Below, in pieces: positions 1 through 7,073 of a stretch of 64,000 nt of DNA (positions within the stretch are counted from its first letter, which is position 1; each line of letters begins with the position of its first letter). The notes under the pieces were generated by a model, which was given only the letters and a program-made list of their open reading frames with translations, did not search any database and was not told the origin of the DNA. Location of the stretch: assembly GCA_022071955.1 (NCBI GenBank), contig JAJVIM010000015.1, positions 62,001 through 126,000 of the forward strand, read 5' to 3'. Both the position numbers and the translations under genes were made by a program. The DNA comes from Anaerolineae bacterium (GTDB lineage: Bacteria > Chloroflexota > Anaerolineae > 4572-78 > J111).

Positions 1-477
1 GCGCACGCCGGGCACGCGCCGGGCCACCACCGCCGCGGCCAGCCCGGCCAGCGTGCCTTCAATCATCACCGGGAAGGCGTTGTTGGTGCCGGTAGAAATG
101 GGCACCAGCGGCACGTAGCCGCAGCCTTTGGCCACGGCCCGGTTGGTGCCGTCGCCGCCCAGAGTCACAATGCAGCCTACACCGGCTTCGGCCATTAATC
201 GCGCGGCGCGGGTTGAGTCATCGGCCTTGTTTTTGAGCGGAAAATCCAGCAGCTCCACTGCCAGCCTGATTTTGGCCCGGTCGCGGGCGTGGCGGGCCAG
301 CCCCGCAATATCGGGCATGGCCAGCACGCGCTCAGTGCCCAGCGCGTCAAGCCCCAGCAGCACCCGCTCGATGATGTTGATTTTTTCGTTGTTATCAAAC
401 ACAGAGCCGTGGGCCACCAGCCGCCGAATGTCTTTGCCGGAGGCCGGATTGGCGATAATGCCAACGGCGGCGCTCAC
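1..477 (-). CDS. AcoX-like ATP-NAD kinase family protein (partial, C-terminus outside window)
   Basis: The first 159 residues are visible; the gene runs off the window's left edge. The N-terminus reads VSAAVGIIANPASGKDIRRL, a nucleotide-binding start typical of the ATP-NAD kinase fold. Around residue 120 there is LGGDGTNR, the GGDGT signature of NAD/diacylglycerol-type kinases, followed by STGTNNAFP. These features match the AcoX/COG3199 branch rather than housekeeping NadK. The GTG start overlaps the TGA stop of the upstream IclR gene (GTGA), so the two genes are translationally coupled. AcoX homologues often sit beside acetoin or other catabolic operons, but the substrate cannot be read here. 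The family call is firm; the role is inference. Confidence 0.85.
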   Translation of the reverse strand, partial: MSAAVGIIANPASGKDIRRLVAHGSVFDNNEKINIIERVLLGLDALGTERVLAMPDIAGLARHARDRAKIRLAVELLDFPLKNKADDSTRAARLMAEAGVGCIVTLGGDGTNRAVAKGCGYVPLVPISTGTNNAFPVMIEGTLAGLAAAVVARRVPGVR

Positions 478-1370
478 CGGCTGCCTCCGCCGGGGCCGGC
501 GTAGCCCAAAACCCGCAGCGTGCGCGAGGCGGCGTCGGCTACCTGTTTAACTTTGCTCACCAACTGCTGGCGGTTGCCATTGTTGGCCCGGCTAATCGGC
601 AGCGAAATAGCAATTGAGGCGGCAATATGGCCGTGCGTGTCAAATATCGGCGCGCCCAGGCAGTGAACTTCCAACATAAATTCTTCCAGGTCGATGGAAT
701 AGCCATCGCGGCGCACCGCAACCAGCGACGCTCGCAGGGTGGGCAGGTGGGTAACGGTGTTGGTGGTAAACGCCGGCAGCGGTCGCCCCTGAAAATAGGT
801 ATCAAATTGGGCCTCGTCCATAAACGCCAGCACAGCTTTGCCCAGGGCGCTGGCGTGGTTGGAGCCAATATCGCCAATGGTCAGCGATTTGACCCGCACC
901 GTTTGCGGCGCTTCAACTATGGCCGACAGGGTGATTTCGCGGCCATCCCACACCGACAGATAGGCGGTTTCGCGGGTCAGCTCTTGTAGCGTTTCAACGT
1001 GGGGGGTGAGGTGTCGCACCAGTTGAGCCGGTGGTAGCTGGCCGAATATCGCGTAGCCAACTTTGCCGCTCAGCCGGAACAGTAGCGTATCGGGGTCTTT
1101 GATAACGTAGCCTTCGTGTTCCAGGGTATTGAGCAGGTGGTAGCTGGTACTGAGATTGAGCCGGAGCTTTAAACTGATCTGTTTGGCGTTGAGTCCGTGG
1201 GGGTGCCGCCCCAGCGTTTCCAGTATTCGCAGGGCACGCTGAACGGAACCAATCAGGTCGCTTTTGGGTGATTTTGTAACGGATGATGGCAGGGGTTGTT
1301 GCTGAAGCGCGATAGTTAACACCTCCTTTGCTGTTAAATCTAATCGGGTGGGTTGTGCCAAAATGCACAA
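474..1370 (-). CDS. IclR-family transcriptional regulator
   Basis: This is a 298-residue protein if the TTG at 1370 is used. An N-terminal winged helix-turn-helix begins near residue 40 (SVQRALRILETLG, then NAKQISLKLRLNLSTSYHLL). The IclR effector domain follows (SALGKAVLAFMD, then YSIDLEEFMLEVHCLGAPIF). The order matches the family. The N-terminal 35 residues are not conserved in type, so the true start may be further in; an in-frame AAAGGAGG near 1325 has no usable start codon at normal spacing. It is coupled to the AcoX-like kinase and diverges from the 1567 gene. Two TTTCA-N5-TGAAA palindromes in the divergent gap are candidate operators. Its effector is unknown. Confidence 0.9.
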   Translation of the reverse strand: MCILAQPTRLDLTAKEVLTIALQQQPLPSSVTKSPKSDLIGSVQRALRILETLGRHPHGLNAKQISLKLRLNLSTSYHLLNTLEHEGYVIKDPDTLLFRLSGKVGYAIFGQLPPAQLVRHLTPHVETLQELTRETAYLSVWDGREITLSAIVEAPQTVRVKSLTIGDIGSNHASALGKAVLAFMDEAQFDTYFQGRPLPAFTTNTVTHLPTLRASLVAVRRDGYSIDLEEFMLEVHCLGAPIFDTHGHIAASIAISLPISRANNGNRQQLVSKVKQVADAASRTLRVLGYAGPGGGSR

Positions 1371-1374
1371 GATT

Positions 1375-1389
1375 TTTCAAATGGTGAAA
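1375..1389. promoter_or_regulatory. Candidate IclR operator, site 1
   Basis: The sequence is TTTCA-N5-TGAAA, a perfect 15-bp palindrome lying just upstream of the IclR start codon. IclR-family dimers commonly bind palindromes of about this length in their own divergent promoter region. The assignment is inferred from position and symmetry. Confidence 0.4.
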
Positions 1390-1445
1390 TAATGAAGCGG
1401 TAACAGAAATTGTAGACGGCAAGGATAGCTAATACAAGAGAAGAT

Positions 1446-1460
1446 TTTCAAATAATGAAA
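1446..1460. promoter_or_regulatory. Candidate IclR operator, site 2
   Basis: A second TTTCA-N5-TGAAA palindrome, extended by one more T/A pair on each side. It lies 71 bp from site 1 and in the promoter region of the gene at 1567. The two sites share the half-site and spacing exactly, which makes chance less likely. Confidence 0.4.
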
Positions 1461-1566
1461 AGCCAGTTTTCACAGAAGCGCGTTCCGGGGAGCAATTTTG
1501 TAACCTGGCGGGCGTTTTTGCATCTAACATAGTAAAACCATTTGTAACTTTTAAGGAGATGACAGG

Positions 1567-1767
1567 ATGTTCGCAGCAAATGAAGGTACTATTGATCGGG
1601 TGGTGCGGATTATCGTTGGGCTGGTGTTGGTTGGGCTGGGCTTTTTCAGCATTTCCGGAGCGGTCGGCGTTATTGTCGGGATTTTGGGCCTGATATTGTT
1701 GGTCACCGGGGCAATCGGCTGGTGCCCGTTGTACATGCCGTTCAAAATCAACACGCGGAAGTCGTAA
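1567..1767 (+). CDS. DUF2892 (YgaP-like) small membrane protein
   Basis: The 66-residue protein has two hydrophobic segments (about residues 12-32 and 35-52) and the family hallmarks N-E-GTIDRVVR near the N-terminus and GWCPLY near the C-terminus. It matches the DUF2892 family, which also forms the membrane part of YgaP rhodanese. The ribosome site AAGGAG lies nine bases before the ATG. Three bases separate it from the downstream thioredoxin, so the pair is probably an operon; the Cys in GWCPLY fits with a redox neighbour, though that link is inference. Confidence 0.85.
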   Translation: MFAANEGTIDRVVRIIVGLVLVGLGFFSISGAVGVIVGILGLILLVTGAIGWCPLYMPFKINTRKS

Positions 1768-1770
1768 TCC

Positions 1771-2172
1771 GTGGTTGCCGAAGTCAACGCAAAAAATTTT
1801 GCTACCAGGGTGCTCAAAGCCAAACAGCCGGTTTTGGTAGAAGTTTGGGCGCCCTGGTGCGGGCCGTGCCGGGCCATGGCCCCCGTGCTGGAAAATGTAG
1901 CCCGCGAATTTTCTGGCACGGCTCAAGTTGTCAAGCTTAATGCCGATAATAATCCTGAGTTAGTTCGGCAGTACAAGGTGATGGGTATTCCCACGCTGCT
2001 GTTTTTTAGCCACGGTAAGCTGGTTGATCGCAAAACCGGGGCGCAGCCGGAGGCAGCCATCACCCGCCGATTGACACCACTCCTAAATTTAACCGCCGAG
2101 GAAGCCTCTCGTCAGGAAATTACGGGGCTGATCAAGTGGCCGAGGTGGCTGGACCGGGTTTTTGGCGGTTAG
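1771..2172 (+). CDS. Thioredoxin-family protein
   Basis: The 133-residue protein starts with GTG. It contains the thioredoxin active site WAPWCGPCRA (catalytic C30 and C33) and the cis-proline loop MGIPTLLFF near residue 73. It should be a cytoplasmic disulfide reductase; there is no signal peptide. Thioredoxins are usually about 105-110 residues; this one has an extra C-terminal tail of about 25 residues rich in basic and aromatic side chains (IKWPRWLDRVFGG). It follows the DUF2892 gene closely and is probably cotranscribed. Confidence 0.93.
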   Translation: MVAEVNAKNFATRVLKAKQPVLVEVWAPWCGPCRAMAPVLENVAREFSGTAQVVKLNADNNPELVRQYKVMGIPTLLFFSHGKLVDRKTGAQPEAAITRRLTPLLNLTAEEASRQEITGLIKWPRWLDRVFGG

Positions 2173-2263
2173 CCGTTGCCTGTTTTTTCAAGAAAACTTG
2201 GCGCTGGTTTTTTTTCATGTACAATATAGGTGTGTTGTCAAAATTTAGCTCAAGGTGACGATA

Positions 2264-2575
2264 ATGATCGAGAAAAGAGAACCGGCATACATCACCATCG
2301 TCGAAGGACCACCCCCAGAATTCCACGATGTGTCAAACGAATGGTCAATTGGAATTTACGAGGGCACCGAAAGCAATGAAATTGCTATGTGCGAAATGCG
2401 CGCGTTTGATGGCCCCAAACTGGTCAAACGCTGCCAGGATGCATGGCACGATGGCCGCCCGGCCCGGCTAGATTTTCCGACCGGTGATGGCTTGCGCGGC
2501 GAACTCGATATCGTTGCGATTCGCTGGGAAGATGTTGAAGAAGGCCACAAAGTATTTTTGTGGGTTAAAATATAA
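2264..2575 (+). CDS. Hypothetical protein
   Basis: This is a 103-residue, soluble, mildly acidic protein that I do not recognise. The ATG at 2264 is preferred over the upstream GTG at 2255 because AAGGTG lies six bases before it. The sequence has alternating hydrophobic and charged residues (ITIVEGPPPEFHDV; LDIVAIRWEDVEEGHKVFLW), suggesting a small beta-rich domain. A bidirectional terminator follows directly, so it probably has its own transcript or ends the thioredoxin operon. Confidence 0.7.
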   Translation: MIEKREPAYITIVEGPPPEFHDVSNEWSIGIYEGTESNEIAMCEMRAFDGPKLVKRCQDAWHDGRPARLDFPTGDGLRGELDIVAIRWEDVEEGHKVFLWVKI

Positions 2576-2593
2576 ATCAGCGCAAAATCAAAA

Positions 2594-2624
2594 GCCCGCC
2601 TCACTGACTGAGGCGGGCTTTTTT
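2594..2624. terminator. Bidirectional rho-independent terminator
   Basis: A 10-bp perfect stem (GCCCGCCTCA / TGAGGCGGGC) with a five-base loop, followed by six T on the plus strand and preceded by an A-rich stretch. It lies between convergent genes ending at 2575 and 2653. Confidence 0.9.
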
Positions 2625-2652
2625 GTTTTACTCGTGTTTTTGCAAAAAACAG

Positions 2653-5205
2653 TTAGCACTCACTGTAGCCGCACTCGTGGCACTTTTTGCAGCCTTCAAT
2701 GTGCAGCAGGCTGGCCTGGCCGCAGCCGGGGCACAGATCGCCTTTGGGCATCAGGCTTAACTGAATGCCGCCTTCGTCTTCATCCGGCAGGCCGGGCAGA
2801 TCGCTGGTGGAATTGATGCCAACGTGTTCGGCCAGCACCTGGGCCACGGCATCAGACAGACTCATGACCCGGTTTTTGCCAAAGCCCTGCGCCCGGCCAG
2901 AACCGATACCGCGTAGCTGGGCCACAATATCGGCCACACGATCTTCCGGGGTGAGCGGGCTGGGCATACGCAGTATCAGGCTGATCAACCGGCCCAATCC
3001 CTCGGCGTCTGCGGCCACATCGCTGCCGGCTTTGCCCACGTTGATAAACACCTCAAACGGTTCTTTATTGCCGCCGCCGTTGGCGTTGACGGTGATGTAG
3101 GCCGTGCCGATGGGCGTATTTTTGCGGTAGGTGTTGCCGTGCAGCGTGGCCGGGCGCGCCCGCCATTTAATTTCCGGGGCAGCGGGTTTTTCGACGGGTT
3201 TGTCTTCTTCTTTCAGGGTCAGCACCTGAGTATCGCGCGAGCCATCGCGGTAAATGGTGCCGCCCTTGCAGCCCAGTTCGTACATAAGTTCATACAACTG
3301 GCGGGTTTGTTCAACGGTGTAACTGTTGGGCGTGTTGCAGGTTTTGCTGATCGAGCTGTCGACCCAGCGCTGCACCGCAGCCTGCACCCGCACATGCTCT
3401 TCCGGGGTCAGGTCCATGGCCGTTACAAAATAGGCCGGCAGCGGCTTGCCCGGATTTTGAGTAACCCACTCCTGGTACACCTGCACCCGTTCTTCGTGGG
3501 TGCCCATGCGCCCTTTGCGGTGGAAGCTCCAAAAATAGAACGGCTCGATGCCGGTGCTGGTGTTGACCATGGTGCCGGTGGTGCCGGTGGGCGCTTGCGT
3601 GAGCAGGGTCACGTTGCGGATCCCTTTTTCGCGGATGGCCTCGCGGACATGGCCGGGCATACCCTGCATAAAGCCGCTTTGCAGGAATTTTTCGGCGTTA
3701 AATTGGGCAAACGCGCCTTTTTCGGCGGCGTAATCGGCCGAGGCCAGGTAGGCTTCGGTAGCGATAAATTTGTACAGCTCGTCCAAAAACTGCTCGCTTT
3801 CGGGGCTGCCGTAGCGAATTTTGAGCCGGATCATCATATCGGCCAGGCCCATTGTGCCCATGCCAACCCGCCGCTCGCTGAGCTGTTGCTGCTTGTTCTC
3901 TTCAAAAAAGTAGGGGGTGTTGTCGATGACGTTATCCAAAAAGCGGACAGCATAGCGCACGCCCAGCCGCAAACTGGGCCAATCGACCTGCCCATCTGTT
4001 ACAAATTTGGCCAGATTGAGCGCGCCCAGGTTGCACACGCCCCAGGCCGGCAGTCCCTGCTCACCACAGGGGTTGGTGCAGAGAATGGGGGCGTAGTACC
4101 AGGAATTGCTCATTTTGTTGTAGCGTTCCACAAAAAAGACGCCCGGCTCGGCGCTGGCCCACGCGCTTTCAATGATGCTGTTCCAGATGTCGCGGGCTTT
4201 GACCGTTTTGTGAACCACCACCGGCAATCCTTTGTCTTGCCAGGCGGCCATGTTGCCGTCCCACAGTTCATCGTAGCCGGCCACACCGGTATCGGGGAAG
4301 ATCAAATCCCAGTCGGCGTTGGCTTTAACGGCTTCCATAAAGCCATCGGTAATGCCGACGCTGATGTTGGCGTTGGTAATGCGCCCCATTGTCCGTTTGC
4401 TGGTGATAAATTCCAGCACGTCGGGGTGCCACACGTTCATAATCAGCATCAGCGCGCCGCGCCGGCTGCCGCCCTGCTCAATCAGGCCGGTAACAAAGCT
4501 GTACAGCTCGCCCCAGCTCACCGAGCCGCTGGAACGGCCGTTGACGCCTTTAACGTAGGCGTGATGCGGCCGCAGGCTGGAAATGTTGATACCCACGCCG
4601 CCGCCGCGCGACATGATTTCGGTCATTTGGGTGAGGGTGTCCATAATGCCGCCGCGGCTGTCTTTGGGGCTGGGGATAACGTAGCAGTTGTAGTAGGTGA
4701 GGTTTTGCTCGGTGCCGGCCGCGGTTAGAATCCGGCCGCCGGGTACAAATTTCCAGTCGTCCAGCAGCCAGCGAAAATTATCGCGCCATTCAGCCTGCTT
4801 GTCCGGGGCTTCAACCTGTGCCAACCCGGCTGCCACCCGGTCGAGCATTTGTTCCGGCCGGGTTTCAACCGGTTTATCGACGTGTTCGAGGGCGCGCTCA
4901 ACGACTTCGCCATCGCGCAGTTGAATGGTAACCTGCTTGTTTTCAATGGCGGTAACCGTGCCCAGCTCGCGCTGGCCGGTTTCCAGGTTGACCGCCACAA
5001 TCACCAGATCGCCCACGGTTACGGTTTCTTTTTTGGCATCTTTCAAAGCGTAGCGGTCTAAAAATATTTTTTCGCCCAGTTCGTTGAGTTGATTAGCTGC
5101 AACTTGTCCTGCCGCAGCAAGGGCGGAATAGGTTCCGTTGGTTTTGTGTTTGTTCATCTGGTTGGCCTGGGTTTGCTCGGCAACCGAGGTGTTTTTTGTC
5201 GCCAT
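2653..5205 (-). CDS. nrdJ: Adenosylcobalamin-dependent (class II) ribonucleoside-diphosphate reductase
   Basis: The 850-residue protein reduces ribonucleotides to deoxyribonucleotides using adenosylcobalamin, without needing a radical-generating subunit. Class II landmarks visible are YYNCYVIPSP (first redox Cys), GGGVGINISSLRP, TNPCGEQGLP (the N-C-E active-site loop), APTGTTGTMVNTSTGIEP, and a C-terminal Cys-rich tail CPGCGQ...CKKCHECGYSEC that can regenerate the active-site disulfide. The ATG at 5205 is chosen over the upstream alternative because GGGAGAAAG stands just before it. No intein is seen; length is ordinary. It lies downstream of nrdR and dapB, 86 bp after dapB, and probably shares the NrdR-controlled promoter at 6936-6964. 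Confidence 0.96.
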   Translation of the reverse strand: MATKNTSVAEQTQANQMNKHKTNGTYSALAAAGQVAANQLNELGEKIFLDRYALKDAKKETVTVGDLVIVAVNLETGQRELGTVTAIENKQVTIQLRDGEVVERALEHVDKPVETRPEQMLDRVAAGLAQVEAPDKQAEWRDNFRWLLDDWKFVPGGRILTAAGTEQNLTYYNCYVIPSPKDSRGGIMDTLTQMTEIMSRGGGVGINISSLRPHHAYVKGVNGRSSGSVSWGELYSFVTGLIEQGGSRRGALMLIMNVWHPDVLEFITSKRTMGRITNANISVGITDGFMEAVKANADWDLIFPDTGVAGYDELWDGNMAAWQDKGLPVVVHKTVKARDIWNSIIESAWASAEPGVFFVERYNKMSNSWYYAPILCTNPCGEQGLPAWGVCNLGALNLAKFVTDGQVDWPSLRLGVRYAVRFLDNVIDNTPYFFEENKQQQLSERRVGMGTMGLADMMIRLKIRYGSPESEQFLDELYKFIATEAYLASADYAAEKGAFAQFNAEKFLQSGFMQGMPGHVREAIREKGIRNVTLLTQAPTGTTGTMVNTSTGIEPFYFWSFHRKGRMGTHEERVQVYQEWVTQNPGKPLPAYFVTAMDLTPEEHVRVQAAVQRWVDSSISKTCNTPNSYTVEQTRQLYELMYELGCKGGTIYRDGSRDTQVLTLKEEDKPVEKPAAPEIKWRARPATLHGNTYRKNTPIGTAYITVNANGGGNKEPFEVFINVGKAGSDVAADAEGLGRLISLILRMPSPLTPEDRVADIVAQLRGIGSGRAQGFGKNRVMSLSDAVAQVLAEHVGINSTSDLPGLPDEDEGGIQLSLMPKGDLCPGCGQASLLHIEGCKKCHECGYSEC

Positions 5206-5291
5206 TAAACTTTCTCCCTGAAGTTGTAAAATGTGTTGCACTACGACTATAAAACCTGTACCTTTGAAATGCCGCCACCCGCAACTGGCGG

Positions 5292-6095
5292 TTATGTTAA
5301 ATCAAGAATGTTATCAAGGCCACGGCGCAGGCCGACAAACGAATTGACCTTGCGGATTGCCAACAGCGCGCCATCAACATAAGGTTGGGCGCTGCCGCCT
5401 GAGTCGTGGCGCAGGGTGAGTTTTTGGTCGGGCATGCCAAAAATAATTTCGGCCGAGATGACATACCCGGGCAGCCGGATGGAATGGACTTGTGAGCCGG
5501 CCACCCGCGCGCCGCGAGTTTCCACAATGCCCTGGGTTTGCTCCAACGGAACGGTGAGTTCTGAGGGGCGAATATGAGACAGCCGAAAGGCCAGTTCGCG
5601 CGCGGTTCCGCTTGGTGCATCCTTTTTGTCGTCGTGGGCATAATCAATAATTTCCCACTGGGGAATAAACCGGGCCGCGATTTCCGCAAATTTCTGTAAT
5701 AAAACAACGGTGAGGGCAAAGTTGCCAACCGCCAACACCCCACGCTGGTGTTTTTCGGCAGCCGCGGCAATGGCGGCAAAATCGGCGTCGGTTATGCCCG
5801 ATGTGCCAATAACCACGTGTGCACCTCGCTGCAACGCCGCCATCACGTTGGCTTTGGCAACATCCGGTTTTGTGTAATCAAAAAAAACGTCGCACGGCTG
5901 GGCGAGCGCTTCTTGCGCCGTGGCATATACCGGGCAGGTAAGGCGCGGCTCGGCCAGCACATCGCCAAGACTTCGCCGCGCGTTTGTGCGGGACACCGCT
6001 GCTACAAGCTCAATATCGTTAGATTGGGCAATACTTCTGGCCAGGGTTGACCCCGCCCAACCTGTTGCCCCCGCCAAACAAACACGGATTGTCAC
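5292..6095 (-). CDS. dapB: 4-hydroxy-tetrahydrodipicolinate reductase
   Basis: The 267-residue enzyme reduces the tetrahydrodipicolinate precursor in lysine/diaminopimelate synthesis. The N-terminal Rossmann motif is CLAGATGWAGSTLARS. The DapB catalytic signature is seen near residues 150-163 as YAHDDKKDAPSGTA (His and Lys of the active site). The GTG start has an AGGAGG site five bases upstream. It is inserted between nrdR and nrdJ in one transcription unit, an unusual place for a lysine gene. The family call is sound; substrate specificity within the DapB family was not tested. Confidence 0.92.
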   Translation of the reverse strand: MTIRVCLAGATGWAGSTLARSIAQSNDIELVAAVSRTNARRSLGDVLAEPRLTCPVYATAQEALAQPCDVFFDYTKPDVAKANVMAALQRGAHVVIGTSGITDADFAAIAAAAEKHQRGVLAVGNFALTVVLLQKFAEIAARFIPQWEIIDYAHDDKKDAPSGTARELAFRLSHIRPSELTVPLEQTQGIVETRGARVAGSQVHSIRLPGYVISAEIIFGMPDQKLTLRHDSGGSAQPYVDGALLAIRKVNSFVGLRRGLDNILDLT

Positions 6096-6125
6096 CGATC
6101 CTCCTGTAAAAGAAGCTAAAGGATG

Positions 6126-6632
6126 CTAGTCCGCTTCCATTGGCAGCGGAATCTGGTTTTTTAGTTCCTGCTCGCGCTGTTTGCGGGCCATCAGATGTTT
6201 GATCTCATCGGCCATGAGGCCCACATCCTGAAAGCGGCGGTAAACCGAAGCAAACCGAACATAGGCTACGTCATCAATATCGCGCAGGTGATCCATCACC
6301 ATTTCGCCAATCAGTTGGCCATCCACTTCACTTTTGTTCATGGCGTACAGTTTGGATTCAATGTCCTGCGCCGCGGCTTCGATGGCGGCGCTGGACACGG
6401 CTCGTTTGGAGCAGGCGGTGCGCATACTTTTGACCAGCTTTTCGCGGTCAAATTCTTCGCGGCGGCCATCGCGCTTAACCACCAGCAGACTCATCGAGGC
6501 CACCCGTTCGTAAGTGGTGAAGCGCTGTTTGCACTTTTCGCATTCGCGCCGGCGACGGATGCCGTCGGTCACTTCACGGGTGTCGATTACTCGGATAAAG
6601 TTGCTTGGTGAACCACAATAGGGACATTTCAT
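6126..6632 (-). CDS. nrdR: NrdR, ribonucleotide reductase transcriptional repressor
   Basis: The 168-residue protein has the diagnostic N-terminal zinc ribbon with C3, C6, C31 and C34 (MKCPYCG ... RRRRECEKC) and then the ATP-cone domain starting VVKRDGRREEFDREKL. NrdR senses ATP/dATP and represses ribonucleotide reductase genes by binding paired NrdR boxes. It is the first gene of the unit nrdR-dapB-nrdJ, and two matching boxes lie in its own leader, so it probably controls both itself and nrdJ. A GGAG site precedes the ATG. Confidence 0.97.
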   Translation of the reverse strand: MKCPYCGSPSNFIRVIDTREVTDGIRRRRECEKCKQRFTTYERVASMSLLVVKRDGRREEFDREKLVKSMRTACSKRAVSSAAIEAAAQDIESKLYAMNKSEVDGQLIGEMVMDHLRDIDDVAYVRFASVYRRFQDVGLMADEIKHLMARKQREQELKNQIPLPMEAD

Positions 6633-6875
6633 TGCATCACTCCAGCTTTACATAATAAAATGGTGACCGGGCAAAACTGCTCACGGTTCACCTGTAGGGC
6701 ACAGGTTTCATCAGCGCGTAGGTGTACGATTTATCTGAAAATAAGGGGTTGCTGCCCGAGGCTCGATGGCCAAAACCGGAGAATTAAGCTCTCCGCCGAA
6801 TGCGTTGGTTGGATTGAACCTGCGCCATTTGCCTTCATTTTACGCCTTTTACTTGACATATTCTTGTGCGTGTAG

Positions 6876-6891
6876 CCACTAGATATTGTGG
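6876..6891. promoter_or_regulatory. NrdR box 1
   Basis: The 16-mer CCACTAGATATTGTGG matches the known NrdR-box consensus acaCwAtATaTwGtgt at 13 of 16 positions. It lies at about +38 to +53 relative to the predicted start, on the promoter of nrdR itself. Confidence 0.8.
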
Positions 6892-6905
6892 TAGGGGTGC
6901 TCACT

Positions 6906-6921
6906 GCACAAGATGTTGTAG
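6906..6921. promoter_or_regulatory. NrdR box 2
   Basis: The 16-mer GCACAAGATGTTGTAG matches the NrdR-box consensus at 11 of 16 positions. It starts exactly 30 bp from box 1, about three helical turns, which is the usual paired arrangement. It lies at about +8 to +23. Confidence 0.75.
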
Positions 6922-6935
6922 GTAAAAGCGAGTCC

Positions 6936-6964
6936 AGTATACACCGATTCAGGGGGATTGACAA
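6936..6964 (-). promoter_or_regulatory. Sigma-70-type promoter of nrdR-dapB-nrdJ
   Basis: On the minus strand: -35 TTGTCA (6959-6964), a 17-bp spacer, and -10 TATACT (6936-6941). The start point should fall near 6929, immediately upstream of the two NrdR boxes, so bound NrdR would block initiation or clearance. Confidence 0.75.
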
Positions 6965-7073
6965 GGGGAATCCCCAACCGAAACCTTAAAAATTGGTTCT
7001 TTTAAGCAAACTTTATGTCAATTTTCGTGTAGGCTGAAAACGGGTTACGATAGTGGATTGGAGGCCAATCGGC

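Larger units (their letters stand above)
6633..6929 (-). promoter_or_regulatory. Long 5' leader of the nrdR transcript
   Basis: From the predicted start point near 6929 to the nrdR ATG there are about 296 untranslated bases. The leader holds two NrdR boxes and several potential hairpins: GGAGA / TCTCC around 6778-6794, CCTGT / ACAGG around 6690-6706, and GGTGAACCG paired with CGGTCACC around 6661-6691. I could not fit it to a known riboswitch; the conserved bases of a cobalamin riboswitch were not found. A structured control element is possible but unproven. Confidence 0.4.

Noticed and set aside
3139-4728. A 529-codon open frame on the plus strand
   Set aside because: It lies wholly opposite nrdJ, whose protein has every family motif; high GC leaves long antisense frames and this translation has no recognisable domain.
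6781-6825. tRNA or tmRNA fragment (GGTTCAATCC on the minus strand)
   Set aside because: No acceptor, D-arm or anticodon arm can be folded around it in the right order.
6660-6875. A 71-codon open frame on the plus strand in the nrdR leader
   Set aside because: No ribosome site and no family resemblance; it runs against the nrdR transcript and across NrdR box regions.
6633-6929. Cobalamin riboswitch in the nrdR leader
   Set aside because: The B12-box GCCACTG core and the GACCTGCC-type end are not found on the transcribed strand.
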